From an uncultured Thiohalocapsa sp. (GTDB taxonomy: Bacteria > Pseudomonadota > Gammaproteobacteria > Chromatiales > Chromatiaceae): 46,930 bases of DNA. Where the stretch lies: positions 1 through 46,930 of the forward strand of contig NZ_CAJXWY010000032.1 of the NCBI RefSeq assembly GCF_913062725.1. The letters run 5' to 3'. A program made the translations under genes and the position numbers. Under the pieces are notes generated by a model. That model worked only from the letters and a program-made list of their open reading frames with translations, was not told the origin of the DNA and searched no databases. Positions within the stretch are counted from its first letter, which is position 1. Each line of letters opens with the position of its first letter. Positions 33,639-42,449 of this stretch are shown one piece after another.

Positions 33639-34577
33639 ATGGACATCGCCCAGGCGAATGAGGAATTCGGCATCGCCGGTGTGCTCTCCATCTGCGCCGG
33701 CAAAGGCGGCTTCCCGGTGATCGCCATCGATAACGAGCACGCCCGCGCCGAAATCTGCAGCTACGGCGGGCAGGTGCTCTCCTATCGCCCGGCGCGGGCG
33801 GCGCATGACCTGTTGTTCGTCAGTGGACATGCCCACTTCCAGCCAGGCCAAGCCATCAAGGGTGGCATTCCGGTGTGCTGGCCCTGGTTCGGGCCGGACC
33901 CGCAGGCCGAAGGCCGCCCGGACCACGGCTTCGTGCGGGCGCGGCAGTGGACGCTGTTGGGCACCGAGGCCATGGTCGACGGTGCGACGCGCGTTCGCCT
34001 CGGCTGCCGTGACGACGCCGCCAGCCGCGCGCTTTGGCCGCATCCGTTCGCGCTCGAGGTGGAGGTGACGGTGGGCGATACCCTGGCGGTGGCGCTCATC
34101 ACCCGCAATACCGGGGCGGCACCCATCACTGTCACCCAGGCGCTGCACAGCTATTTCAGCGTGGGCGACGTGCGCCGGGCGCAGGTGCTCGGGCTCGCCG
34201 GACACGAATACATCGACAAAGTCCCGCACGGTGCGCCGGGCGCCGCTGATCCCGGACACGCGAACGCGCACATCAGGCAATCCGGGCCCATCAATTTCGA
34301 CGGACCGGTCAACCGCATCTATCTGGACACGACTGATCGGCTGGTCATCGATGACCCGTCGCTGCAGCGGCAGATTCGCATCGACCGGGAAGGCAGCCGC
34401 TCCGCCGTGGTCTGGAACCCCTGGATCGGGCAAGCCAAGCAAATGGGCGACTTCGGCGACGACGAATACCTGAACATGGTCTGTGTCGAGACCACCAATG
34501 CCGCCACGGACGCCGTTGCCATCCCCGCCGGCGGCAGCCACCGCCTCGCCAGCCGCTACGGGCTCTTGCATGACTAA
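33639..34577 (+). CDS. D-hexose-6-phosphate mutarotase (YeaD-like aldose epimerase)
   Basis: Interconverts alpha and beta anomers of hexose 6-phosphates in the cytoplasm. The 312-residue beta-sandwich enzyme shows the YeaD-type marks: AEICSYGGQVLSYRP, then FQPGQAIKGGIPVCWPWFGP, then DHGFVRARQWTLLGTEAM, then TVTQALHSYFSVGDV. VVWNPWIGQAKQMGDFGDDE and YLNMVCVETTNA close the enzyme, including the catalytic Glu of the CVE segment and the Arg/His of the sugar pocket. AGGAG at 33629-33633 supports ATG 33639. It overlaps the glnE start by eight bases, so the two genes are likely coupled, although no functional link is obvious. Confidence 0.93.
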   Translation: MDIAQANEEFGIAGVLSICAGKGGFPVIAIDNEHARAEICSYGGQVLSYRPARAAHDLLFVSGHAHFQPGQAIKGGIPVCWPWFGPDPQAEGRPDHGFVRARQWTLLGTEAMVDGATRVRLGCRDDAASRALWPHPFALEVEVTVGDTLAVALITRNTGAAPITVTQALHSYFSVGDVRRAQVLGLAGHEYIDKVPHGAPGAADPGHANAHIRQSGPINFDGPVNRIYLDTTDRLVIDDPSLQRQIRIDREGSRSAVVWNPWIGQAKQMGDFGDDEYLNMVCVETTNAATDAVAIPAGGSHRLASRYGLLHD

Positions 34578-37449
34578 TGGAACCGCCGACAGCGCAGCCG
34601 CGACCGAGAGCGCCGCGGCTGGCCACTGGCAGCAGTGGCTGGACTGGGCGCGCGAGCACGCCGTGGCGGTGCCCGATGAGGCCGCCTTTCACACTGCGCG
34701 GGCCCGGGTTTGGGCCGCCAGCGACTTTGCGGCCCTCACCGCCGCCCGCAGCCCGGAGACGCTGGCCCGGCTCATCGCCGAGGACGCCCTGAGCCGCGCG
34801 CCGCAGCCCGATGAGCTCGACCGTCTGCTCGCCAAGGAGCTTGAGCCCCTGTTTCCGGACGTCGCCGACGAGCCGGGGCTGGCCCGGGGTCTGCGGCGCT
34901 TTCGCCGCCGGCAGATGCTGCGCATTGTCTGGCGCGACCTCGCCGGCTGGGCGAGCCTCGACGAGACCCTGGAGAGCCTGTCCGCACTGGCGGATACCTG
35001 CATCCAGCGCGCCCTGGCGCTGCTGACGGCCTGGACCGAGGCCGAGCTCGGCGTGCCCGAGGACGCCGAGGGCCATCGCCAGCGCCTGCTGGTGCTGGGC
35101 ATGGGCAAGCTCGGCGCCCGCGAGCTCAACCTCAGCTCGGATATCGACCTGATCTTCACATTCCCGCACACCGGCGAGACCCGCGGTGGGCCCCGCACCA
35201 TCACCAACGAGCAGTTCTTCACCCGCCTCGGTCAGCGCCTGGTGCAGGCGCTGGATCAGGTCACCGCGGACGGCTTCGTGTTTCGCGTGGACACGAGGCT
35301 GCGGCCCTTCGGCAGCGCCGGCCCGCTGGCCATGAGCTTCGACGCCATGGAGGGCTACTACCATGCCCAGGCCCGGGAATGGGAGCGCTACGCCATGACC
35401 AAGGCCCGGATCGTGGCGGGGCCGCCGGGGCCGGCGGCGGAGCTGATGGCGATGCTGCGCCCCTTCGTCTACCGGCGCTATCTGGATTTCGGCGCCATCG
35501 AGTCACTGCGCTCGCTCAAGGTGATGATCGCACGCGAGCTCAAGCGCAAGGGCATGGAGCACAACATCAAGCTCGGCCCCGGGGGCATCCGCGAGATCGA
35601 GTTCATCGGCCAGTCCTTCCAGCTGATCCGCGGCGGGCGTGACCCGGAACTGCGCGTCCCGGCCATTCAGCCGGTGCTGCAATTGTTGGGCGAGAAGGAT
35701 CTGCTCAGCGCCGGCGACGTGGACGTGCTGACCTCGGCGTACCGGTTCCTGCGGCTCACCGAGAATCGTCTCCAGGCCTGGCAGGACCGCCAAACGCACG
35801 TGCTGCCGGAAAAGCCCGAAGCCCGGCAACGACTCGCCCACAGCATGGGCTACGGCGACTGGTCCACCTTCCTGGCGGCGCTGGATGCTCACCGCGGGCG
35901 CGTCCAGCGCTGCTTCGAGGCCATTTTCGCCGAGCCCGGCGGCGGCGAGCATCCCCTGGCCACGCTCTGGAGCCGGCACCCGGACCCGGCCGCAATGGAA
36001 CGCCTCCTGGCCGAGCATGGCTTTCGGGATGCGGCGGCGGCCGCGGCGGCCATCGCCGGCTTCCGCGACACCGCCACCCGCCGTGGCCTGAGCGCCCGCG
36101 CCGCCGAGCACCTGGATCATGTCATACCCGCCCTGCTCGCCGCCGTCACCGCGAGCGACGACCCGGATCTGGCCCTGCCGCGGGTGCTGCGGGTGCTGGA
36201 GTCGGTGCTGGGGCGGACGGCTTATCTGGCGCTGCTCGCGGAGCACCAGGACGTACTGCGTCAACTGGTGGTGCTGAGCGCAAAGAGTCCCTGGTTTGCG
36301 GAGCGCACCGCCAAACAGCCCTTGCTGCTCGATGAGCTGCTGGACCCGCGCCGGCTCTACGAGCCGCTGCGCCGCGCAGAACTGGAGCAAGAACTGGATG
36401 ATCTGCTCAGCACCGTCGGCGATGACGACCTGGAACAGCGCATGGAGCGTTTGCGCCAGTTCGTGCAGGGCAACAAGCTGCGCACCGCGGCGGCGGACAT
36501 CAGCGGCCTCATCCCGCTGATGGTGGTGAGCGACTACCTCACGGAGATCGCCGAGGTGGCCACCGAGCGCAGCCTCGCCATCGCCTTTTGCGATCTCGCA
36601 AAGCGCTATGGGCTGCCGCCGGGCACCGAGCTGACCCAGCCCGGCCTGCTGGTGCTGGGCTACGGCAAGCTCGGTGGCATCGAGCTTGGCTACAACTCGG
36701 ATCTGGATCTGGTCTTCCTCTACGATGAGGCGCTGACCACAGAGAGCACTGCGCCCACGGCGGCGAACCAGCGCAGCGTCAGCGGCAGTCAGTTCTATGT
36801 CCGGCTGGCGCAGCGCGTCATCCATATCATGACCACGCCGACATACTCCGGCGTGCTCTACGAGATCGATACCCGCCTGCGGCCCGATGGCGACAAGGGC
36901 ATGATCGCCCGCACCCTGGCCTCCTTCGCCAACTATCAGCGCGAAGAGGCCTGGACCTGGGAGCACCAGGCGCTGGTGCGCGCCCGGCCGGTGGCCGGTG
37001 ACGCCAGGCTCGCCGAGCGCTTTCGGCAGGTTCGTGCCGATATCCTGCAACTGCCGCGGGAGCCTGAGGAAGTACGCACCCGCATCCGCGACATGCGCGC
37101 GAAGATGCGCGCGGCGCTGGACAAGAGCCGGCGGGGGGATTTCGACCTCAAGCAGGGCCGCGGCGGTATTGCCGATATCGAATTCATTGTTCAATATGCG
37201 GTACTGCGCTGGGCCGCTGCGCACCCGGAGCTCACGGTCTGGACCGACAACGTGCGGCTGCTCGAGACCCTGGACCGGCTCGCATTGCTGCCGGGTCACG
37301 CTGCGCAGGACCTCACCGACGCCTACAAGGCCTTGCGCGCCGCCTACCATCGCAATGCCCTTCAGGATTCGCCCGGGCTGGTGCCCGATGCCGAGCTCGC
37401 CGCCGAGCGCGAGGCCGTCACCCGGCTCTGGCAGCAGCTGATGGACTGA
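34570..37449 (+). CDS. glnE: Glutamine synthetase adenylyltransferase / deadenylase
   Basis: GlnE adds or removes AMP on glutamine synthetase in response to PII protein and glutamine. The 959-residue product has both nucleotidyltransferase domains. The N-terminal deadenylylating one reads LVLGMGKLGARELNLSSDID, and the C-terminal adenylylating one reads LVLGYGKLGGIELGYNSDLD. Each has the G-G-K-G-E-S-D-D pattern with two catalytic aspartates. Both halves repeat VDTRLRPFGSAGPL / IDTRLRPDGDKGMI, and the first half has GPGGIREIEFIGQSFQLIRG. Length matches E. coli (946). It overlaps the upstream mutarotase and is followed by ilvE after 136 bases. Confidence 0.97.
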   Translation: MTNGTADSAAATESAAAGHWQQWLDWAREHAVAVPDEAAFHTARARVWAASDFAALTAARSPETLARLIAEDALSRAPQPDELDRLLAKELEPLFPDVADEPGLARGLRRFRRRQMLRIVWRDLAGWASLDETLESLSALADTCIQRALALLTAWTEAELGVPEDAEGHRQRLLVLGMGKLGARELNLSSDIDLIFTFPHTGETRGGPRTITNEQFFTRLGQRLVQALDQVTADGFVFRVDTRLRPFGSAGPLAMSFDAMEGYYHAQAREWERYAMTKARIVAGPPGPAAELMAMLRPFVYRRYLDFGAIESLRSLKVMIARELKRKGMEHNIKLGPGGIREIEFIGQSFQLIRGGRDPELRVPAIQPVLQLLGEKDLLSAGDVDVLTSAYRFLRLTENRLQAWQDRQTHVLPEKPEARQRLAHSMGYGDWSTFLAALDAHRGRVQRCFEAIFAEPGGGEHPLATLWSRHPDPAAMERLLAEHGFRDAAAAAAAIAGFRDTATRRGLSARAAEHLDHVIPALLAAVTASDDPDLALPRVLRVLESVLGRTAYLALLAEHQDVLRQLVVLSAKSPWFAERTAKQPLLLDELLDPRRLYEPLRRAELEQELDDLLSTVGDDDLEQRMERLRQFVQGNKLRTAAADISGLIPLMVVSDYLTEIAEVATERSLAIAFCDLAKRYGLPPGTELTQPGLLVLGYGKLGGIELGYNSDLDLVFLYDEALTTESTAPTAANQRSVSGSQFYVRLAQRVIHIMTTPTYSGVLYEIDTRLRPDGDKGMIARTLASFANYQREEAWTWEHQALVRARPVAGDARLAERFRQVRADILQLPREPEEVRTRIRDMRAKMRAALDKSRRGDFDLKQGRGGIADIEFIVQYAVLRWAAAHPELTVWTDNVRLLETLDRLALLPGHAAQDLTDAYKALRAAYHRNALQDSPGLVPDAELAAEREAVTRLWQQLMD

Positions 37450-37558
37450 AGCGCTCAAGCATGTCGAGGTGCGAGCCCCCGGCGGACGCCCTGCACGGTC
37501 CTCGCCAGCCGATGCCGGCAAGCGTCGTCAGCCGGGCCTGATGGCGCCCCGAGCGCTG

Positions 37559-37564
37559 TATAAC
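37559..37564 (+). promoter_or_regulatory. Candidate -10 box for ilvE
   Basis: TATAAC matches 5 of 6 consensus positions, 21 bases before the ATG, with TG directly upstream. No -35 hexamer is convincing. GGAGAA at 37575-37580 is the ribosome binding site of ilvE. Confidence 0.3.
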
Positions 37565-37585
37565 CTGTCCCAACGGAGAACGATC

Positions 37586-38506
37586 ATGAGCATGGCCGAC
37601 CGCGACGGCGTGATCTGGCACGACGGCGAGCTGGTGCCCTGGCGCGATGCCAACACCCACGTGCTGACGCACACGCTGCACTACGGCATGGGCGTCTTCG
37701 AAGGCGTACGCGCTTATGCCACCGAGCGCGGTGCGGCCATTTTCCGGCTTCAGGATCACACCAAGCGACTGTTCAACTCGGCGCATATCCTGGGCATGCA
37801 ACCGCCCTACGACGTCGAGACGCTGATTGCGGCCCAACTGGCGGCGGTGCGCGAGAATGGGCTCGAATCCGCCTACATCCGGCCGATGCTGTACTACGGC
37901 CCGGAGGGCATGGGGCTACGTGCGGACAACCTGCGGGTGCACTGCGTCGTCGCCGCCTGGCACTGGGGCAGCTACCTGGGCGAGGAGAACATCAGGCACG
38001 GCATCCGCATCAAGGTGTCGTCCTTCACCCGCCACCATGTGAACATCACCATGTGCCGCGCCAAGGCCAACGGCAACTACATGAATTCCATGCTGGCCTT
38101 GCAGGAAGCCATTCGCGACGGCTACGACGAGGCGCTGCTGCTGGACTCGGAAGGCTATGTCATGGAGGGCAGCGGCGAGAACGTGTTCGTCGTCCGCGAC
38201 GGGGTCATCTACACGCCGGACCTCACCTCCGCCCTGGACGGTATCACGCGCAAAACGGTCATGGCTCTGGCGGCGGACATGGGCCTGCAGGTGATCGAGA
38301 AGCGACTCACCCGGGACGAGGTCTACATCGCCGACGAGGCCTTCTTCACCGGCACCGCCGCCGAGGTGACACCCATCCGCGAAGTGGACGGACGTGCCAT
38401 CGGCAGTGGTACCCGCGGCCCCATCACCGAGCGGCTGCAGACCAAGTACTTCGACGTGGTGCATGGCAGAAGCCCCGAACACCTGCACTGGCTGACCCAG
38501 GTCTGA
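37586..38506 (+). CDS. ilvE: Branched-chain amino acid aminotransferase
   Basis: IlvE is a PLP enzyme that makes the last step of leucine, isoleucine and valine synthesis. The 306-residue product has WHDGELVPWRDANTHVLTHT, then LHYGMGVFEGVRAY, then AYIRPMLYYGPEGMGL. The PLP lysine is Lys160 in CRAKANGNYMNSMLALQEA. The fold-type IV signatures SEGYVMEGSGENVFVVRDG (with the phosphate-binding Gly/Glu) and YIADEAFFTGTAAEVTPIRE follow. Length and order match the family. The start at ATG 37586 has a good ribosome binding site; the upstream open frame is Arg/Pro-rich. The CHCC zinc protein gene follows in the order common in gammaproteobacteria. Confidence 0.97.
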   Translation: MSMADRDGVIWHDGELVPWRDANTHVLTHTLHYGMGVFEGVRAYATERGAAIFRLQDHTKRLFNSAHILGMQPPYDVETLIAAQLAAVRENGLESAYIRPMLYYGPEGMGLRADNLRVHCVVAAWHWGSYLGEENIRHGIRIKVSSFTRHHVNITMCRAKANGNYMNSMLALQEAIRDGYDEALLLDSEGYVMEGSGENVFVVRDGVIYTPDLTSALDGITRKTVMALAADMGLQVIEKRLTRDEVYIADEAFFTGTAAEVTPIREVDGRAIGSGTRGPITERLQTKYFDVVHGRSPEHLHWLTQV

Positions 38507-38630
38507 GAGGTACCCGTCACACCTGGATTATCGGTTGTCGCAGGTTGAAGCCTGCGCCGGCAATCGACGAATGCCGGGGATACGCCGTCGCCCCGCACGC
38601 ACGCCATAATACCCACAAGGAGCCCCATCC

Positions 38631-38858
38631 ATGCTGAAGTCGCGACGCGAGCGTCCCGCCAAGCCCGCGAGCCCGCCGCCAGCCGCCGAGCCGTCGGTGC
38701 GTGTCGTCACACGCAAGGATCTGCCGCTGTCCTGCCCCATGCCGGATGCACCGGTCTGGAACATGCACCCGCGTGTCTACCTGCCCATCGAGGACGACCC
38801 GAGCCACGAGGCCACCTGCCCGTACTGCGGGGCGCAGTACCGATTGAGTGACGACTGA
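38631..38858 (+). CDS. Zinc-finger CHCC-type small protein
   Basis: A 75-residue protein with a zf-CHCC pattern related to the mitochondrial complex I subunit NDUFS6. Candidate zinc ligands are Cys35 (LSCPMPD), His46 (WNMHPRVYLPIE), Cys63 and Cys66 (ATCPYCGAQY). The first 25 residues are a basic, Pro/Ala-rich extension. AAGGAG at 38617-38622 is a strong ribosome binding site, and CATAAT at 38605-38610 may be a -10 box. Function in bacteria is unknown. The position directly after ilvE is common in related bacteria. Confidence 0.88.
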   Translation: MLKSRRERPAKPASPPPAAEPSVRVVTRKDLPLSCPMPDAPVWNMHPRVYLPIEDDPSHEATCPYCGAQYRLSDD

Positions 38859-38937
38859 CCAGGGGCGAGCTTGGGAGACGTCCTTGCCGGCGGCACCCAC
38901 ACGCTTCCCCGAAACGCGTCACCCGAAACCCTGACCC

Positions 38938-40353
38938 ATGACCGCCGCCGACGCCACCCCGACCCACGACTTCGCGTCCTACGACCTGGCTGAGCCGCTG
39001 CTGCGCGGCATCGCCAAGGCCGGCTTCGCGGCACCGACCCCGGTGCAGGCGGCGGTGATTCCGACGGTGCTTTCGGGGCGCGATCTGATGGCGGCCGCCG
39101 CCACCGGCTCCGGCAAGACCGCGGCTTTCCTGCTGCCGGTCATGCAGCGACTGCTGGCATCGCCGGCGCCGCGCACCGGTACCCGGGCGCTGGTGCTGGT
39201 GCCGACCCGGGAGCTGGCCTATCAGGTGCTGGATCATTTCCACCGCATCGGCAGCTACACGCAGCTCACGGCCGCCGCCATCGTCGGCGGCGACCCGCGC
39301 GGCCACCAAGTGAACGCCCTGAGGCGTAATCCGGAAATCCTCATGGCCACGCCGGGGCGCTTCCTGGAGCACCTGGAGACGGGCGAGGCGGACCTCACCG
39401 ATCTCGGCTTCCTGGTGCTCGATGAGGCGGACCGTATGCTGGACCTGGGGCTCGCCGAGGACGTGTTTGCCATCCTCGCCCGGGCGCCCGCCGCGCGCCA
39501 GTCCATGCTCTTCTCGGCGACACTGCACCGCCGCGGGGTGCCCGCAGTGGCGGCGCACCTGCTGCGGGATCCCCTCACCATCACACTGGACCATCACCGC
39601 AACGCCCACCCCGACATCGACCACCAGGCGATCCTCGCCGACGACCGGGCGCACAAGGCGCGGCTGCTGCACCAGCTGCTGTCGGCGACGGACTACGCGC
39701 GTGCGCTGGTGTTCACCAATACGCGCGCCGGCGCCGAGGCGGCGGTGGCGCAGCTCGCGGCCTCGGATATCCGCTGCGCCGTGCTGCACGGCGAGCTGGA
39801 CCAGCGCGAGCGCCGACGGGTCATGGGCTTGTTCCGCGCCGGTACGGTGGCGGTGCTGGTGGCGAGCGACGTCGCCGCCCGCGGGCTCGACGTGCCCGGC
39901 GTGGAGCTGGTGGTGAACCTGGATGTACCCCGCAGCGGCGATGATTATCTGCATCGCAGCGGTCGCACCGGCCGTGCCGGACGCCGTGGACTGACGGTGT
40001 CGCTGGTGAGCGCGCCGGAATGGAACCGCATGGCGGGCATCGAGCGCTATCTGGGGCTCGCCGTGGAGGAACGCGTGCTCGACGGGCTGGAGGCGAGCTT
40101 CAAGGGTGCACCGAAGCGGCGCAAGTCATCCAACAAGCCATCCAGGAAGACGGCGGCCAAGGCGCCGGGGGCGCGTGCCGCGGGCAAGGGCGCCGGTCAG
40201 CGTCCCGGCCGCGGACCGGACCAGCGCAAGTCCGCCGCAAAGCCCAAGGATCGCCTGCGCGAGCGCAAGAACATCGGCAAGCGCCGCCAGCCTTCGGCCA
40301 CATCCGGGGAGGGTGTCGAGGCCGGCTTCGGGCCGCCGAAGCGCCAACGCTGA
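38938..40353 (+). CDS. DEAD-box ATP-dependent RNA helicase
   Basis: An RNA helicase of 471 residues, likely for ribosome assembly or mRNA turnover. Motifs in order: Q motif (PTPVQAAVIPTVLSGRDLMA), Walker A AATGSGKTAAF, PTRELAYQV, ATPGRFLEHL, VLDEADRMLDLG, SATLHRRG, LVFTNTRAG, VASDVAARGLDVPGVELVV and HRSGRTGRAGRRG. The fold core ends near residue 380. The last 85 residues are Lys/Arg/Gly-rich, a basic RNA-binding tail of the kind seen in SrmB/RhlE-type enzymes. I cannot decide between those names from sequence alone. It stands 79 bases after the zinc protein gene. Confidence 0.95.
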   Translation: MTAADATPTHDFASYDLAEPLLRGIAKAGFAAPTPVQAAVIPTVLSGRDLMAAAATGSGKTAAFLLPVMQRLLASPAPRTGTRALVLVPTRELAYQVLDHFHRIGSYTQLTAAAIVGGDPRGHQVNALRRNPEILMATPGRFLEHLETGEADLTDLGFLVLDEADRMLDLGLAEDVFAILARAPAARQSMLFSATLHRRGVPAVAAHLLRDPLTITLDHHRNAHPDIDHQAILADDRAHKARLLHQLLSATDYARALVFTNTRAGAEAAVAQLAASDIRCAVLHGELDQRERRRVMGLFRAGTVAVLVASDVAARGLDVPGVELVVNLDVPRSGDDYLHRSGRTGRAGRRGLTVSLVSAPEWNRMAGIERYLGLAVEERVLDGLEASFKGAPKRRKSSNKPSRKTAAKAPGARAAGKGAGQRPGRGPDQRKSAAKPKDRLRERKNIGKRRQPSATSGEGVEAGFGPPKRQR

Positions 40354-40439
40354 GGCAGCTGCACACGCCCGGCGGCAACGCGCCGCGGAGCAGCGCGCGG
40401 TCGTCGACTCATGCATGCAACATCAATGGACGCTGTCCC

Positions 40440-41222
40440 ATGGCCCATAGCTTCGACTCGAACAACCACGTGGCCGAGAAACTGCTGCAGCAGCTCACGG
40501 CACCGATACGCCTCGCACTGGAGGCCCGTGCACCCTGGGAGCTCGGCGCCAATGTGGCCGCGCAGCCGTTGCTGGCCACGGCCCCCAAGGGCGATGGCCA
40601 TCCGGTGCTGGTGCTGCCGCTCATGTTCGGCAGTGATCTCAATACGCTGCCGCTGCGCGGTTTTTTGGCGGGCCGGGGCTATGCGGTCTCCGCCTGGGGG
40701 CAGGGCGTGAATCTGGGTCCGCGCGCCGGGGTCTTCGATGCCTGCCGCCGGCGCCTCACCGAGCTGGCGGACGGTTACGGCCGGCCGGTGAGCCTGGTGG
40801 GCTGGAGCCTGGGCGGCCTCTATGCGCGGGCATTGTCGCTGGCGCTACCCGGCGCAGTGCGCCAGGTGCTGACTCTGGGGACGCCGATCTCCGGTGAGCC
40901 GCGCGCCGCCGACCTTTGGCGCGGCTACGAGCGCTTCACCGGCGATGCCATGGGGCTGCCGCCCGGGCTCGATGACCTGCACGGTCCGTTGCCGGTGCCC
41001 ACCACCAGCCTCTACAGCCGCAGTGACGGCATCGTGCCCTGGCAGCACAGCGTCATCCCGTCGGGTCCCCTCGCCGAGAACATTGTGGTGGAGTCGAGCC
41101 ATCTCGGCCTCGGGGTCAACCCGCTCACCCTCTACGCCATCGCCGATCGCCTGGCCCAGCCCGCCGACGCCTGGCAGCCCTTCAGCCGTGATGGCCTGCG
41201 CGCCTGGCTCTACCCACAATAG
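40440..41222 (+). CDS. Alpha/beta hydrolase
   Basis: A 260-residue alpha/beta-hydrolase-fold protein without a signal peptide. The strand after the N-terminal helices reads HPVLVLPLMFGSDLNTLPLR. The nucleophile elbow is VGWSLGGLYARALSLALPG (Ser123), followed by VLTLGTPISGEPRAADLW and the acid/His region SLYSRSDGIVPWQHS and VESSHLGLGVNPLTLYAIAD. The Asp and His positions complete a plausible catalytic triad. The GxSxG context and lipase-like TLGTPI segment suggest an esterase or PHA-depolymerase-like enzyme, but no substrate can be named. It follows the helicase after 86 bases and is convergent with the OmpA-domain gene. Confidence 0.85.
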   Translation: MAHSFDSNNHVAEKLLQQLTAPIRLALEARAPWELGANVAAQPLLATAPKGDGHPVLVLPLMFGSDLNTLPLRGFLAGRGYAVSAWGQGVNLGPRAGVFDACRRRLTELADGYGRPVSLVGWSLGGLYARALSLALPGAVRQVLTLGTPISGEPRAADLWRGYERFTGDAMGLPPGLDDLHGPLPVPTTSLYSRSDGIVPWQHSVIPSGPLAENIVVESSHLGLGVNPLTLYAIADRLAQPADAWQPFSRDGLRAWLYPQ

Positions 41223-41287
41223 CGAGTCACGGCGCCGGGAGATACCCGCCGCATCCGGGATTTTGGTTGTTCGCGGGCCGCAGCCGT

Positions 41288-42352
41288 TCAGCCCGCGCTG
41301 TCCACCGGTGCCTGGAGCAGGATATCCACCCGCCGGTTGCGCCGGCGGCCCTCGGCGCTGGCGTTGTCGGCGATGGGCTCGGCGGCGCCGACGCCTTCGA
41401 TGCGCAGGCGCTCGGCGCTGATGCCCAAGTCCACCAGGGCATCGCGTACCGCCGCCGCCCGAGCCTCGGATAGCGCCTGGTTTGCGGCGGCGCCACCGGT
41501 GGCGTCGGTATGGCCGCGCAGCAGGCCCTGCTGTGTTGGATGTCGCCTGAGGAAGGCCGCGATTGCCGCGAGCTCGGCCGTCGCCGACGCCGGCAGCTCG
41601 GCGGTGCCGGGGGCGAAGGCGAGTGCCGTTTCGTCCAGGCGGACGAGCACGCCCGCGGGTGTGAAGCGGGCGCCGAGCCGGGCGTAGTCCGTCGTCAGGC
41701 TACCGAAGCGTTGGGCGGCCTCGGTGGCCTCGGCGGCCTGCGCGGCGGCGGCATCCGCCGCTGCTCGCGCCGCGGCGATGTCCGCTTCGAGGGTCTCGAT
41801 ACGGGCAGCGGTGTCGGCAAATGCGGCGGCGCGCTCGGTGAGGGCATCGAGGCGCCCGCGGGCCGTCGTAAGCTCGGCTGTCAGGCTATCCACACGCGCT
41901 TGGAGCGCCTGCACATCCGCTGTGCGTGCGAGGTCGGCGGCTGGTGCCGGCGGTCTCGTCGGGGCGGGCTCGGACGCCGGGGCCGCTGCTTGCTGCGCCG
42001 GTGCGTCGGGCGTCCCGGTCGTTGGCTGCGCACCGGCATCTGTCTGCGCCGCCGCTTGCGCCGATGCGGTGGCGGGCTCAGACTCGATCTCAGACTCGAT
42101 CTCGGACTTGGGCTCGGACTTGGGCTCGGGCTCGGGCTCGGACTGGGGCTGGGGCTGGGGCTGGGGCTGCAAGGGGCTGCGCTCCACGGAGGCGCGCTGC
42201 TGCGCCAGCGGCACCCTGTCGCCGCCGATGAGGCTGTAGAGCAGGAACAGGCCGCCGGCGAAAAGCGCGGCGAGCACGCCGAGCGCGATGCTGTTTCTGA
42301 GCACCGCCTGGCTCGGCTTGATGACGGGCCCCGTCGGGCTCGGATGGTTCAT
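41288..42352 (-). CDS. OmpA-domain protein with membrane anchor, repeat linker and coiled coil
   Basis: A 354-residue envelope protein. A cytoplasmic N-terminus and one helix (SIALGVLAALFAGGLFLLYSL) anchor it in the inner membrane. The linker is repetitive: PQPQPQPQ, then alternating SEPEPE, KSEP and SEIE units. A Pro/Ala-rich spacer and an Ala/Glu/Asp coiled coil (about residues 150-215) follow. The C-terminal OmpA-type peptidoglycan-binding domain has LAFAPGTAELPASATAELAA, LRGHTDATGGAAANQALSEA, RAAAVRDALVDLGISAERL and EGRRRNRRVDILL; the Asp of GHTD and the Arg of RRNRR match the diaminopimelate contacts of OmpA domains. It probably links the inner membrane to the cell wall. Confidence 0.9.
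   Translation of the reverse strand: MNHPSPTGPVIKPSQAVLRNSIALGVLAALFAGGLFLLYSLIGGDRVPLAQQRASVERSPLQPQPQPQPQSEPEPEPKSEPKSEIESEIESEPATASAQAAAQTDAGAQPTTGTPDAPAQQAAAPASEPAPTRPPAPAADLARTADVQALQARVDSLTAELTTARGRLDALTERAAAFADTAARIETLEADIAAARAAADAAAAQAAEATEAAQRFGSLTTDYARLGARFTPAGVLVRLDETALAFAPGTAELPASATAELAAIAAFLRRHPTQQGLLRGHTDATGGAAANQALSEARAAAVRDALVDLGISAERLRIEGVGAAEPIADNASAEGRRRNRRVDILLQAPVDSAG
42077..42168 (-). repeat. Tandem repeats encoding the linker of the OmpA-domain protein
   Basis: Read on the plus strand: two copies of a 12-base unit CTCAGACTCGAT, two of CTCGGACTTGGG, then three CTCGGG/CTCGGA hexamers and four CTGGGG hexamers. Together they encode SE/PE/PQ-type dipeptide runs. All units are multiples of three, so gain or loss of units changes linker length without a frameshift. 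Confidence 0.85.
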
Positions 42353-42449
42353 GGCTGTCTGTCTCGATGCTGCATGATGCTGGCCGTTGACTGACCTGAC
42401 GCGGTTGGTGGGTCCGCGGGCTCAACCGTCGAGTCCGCCGGCGTGCGCG

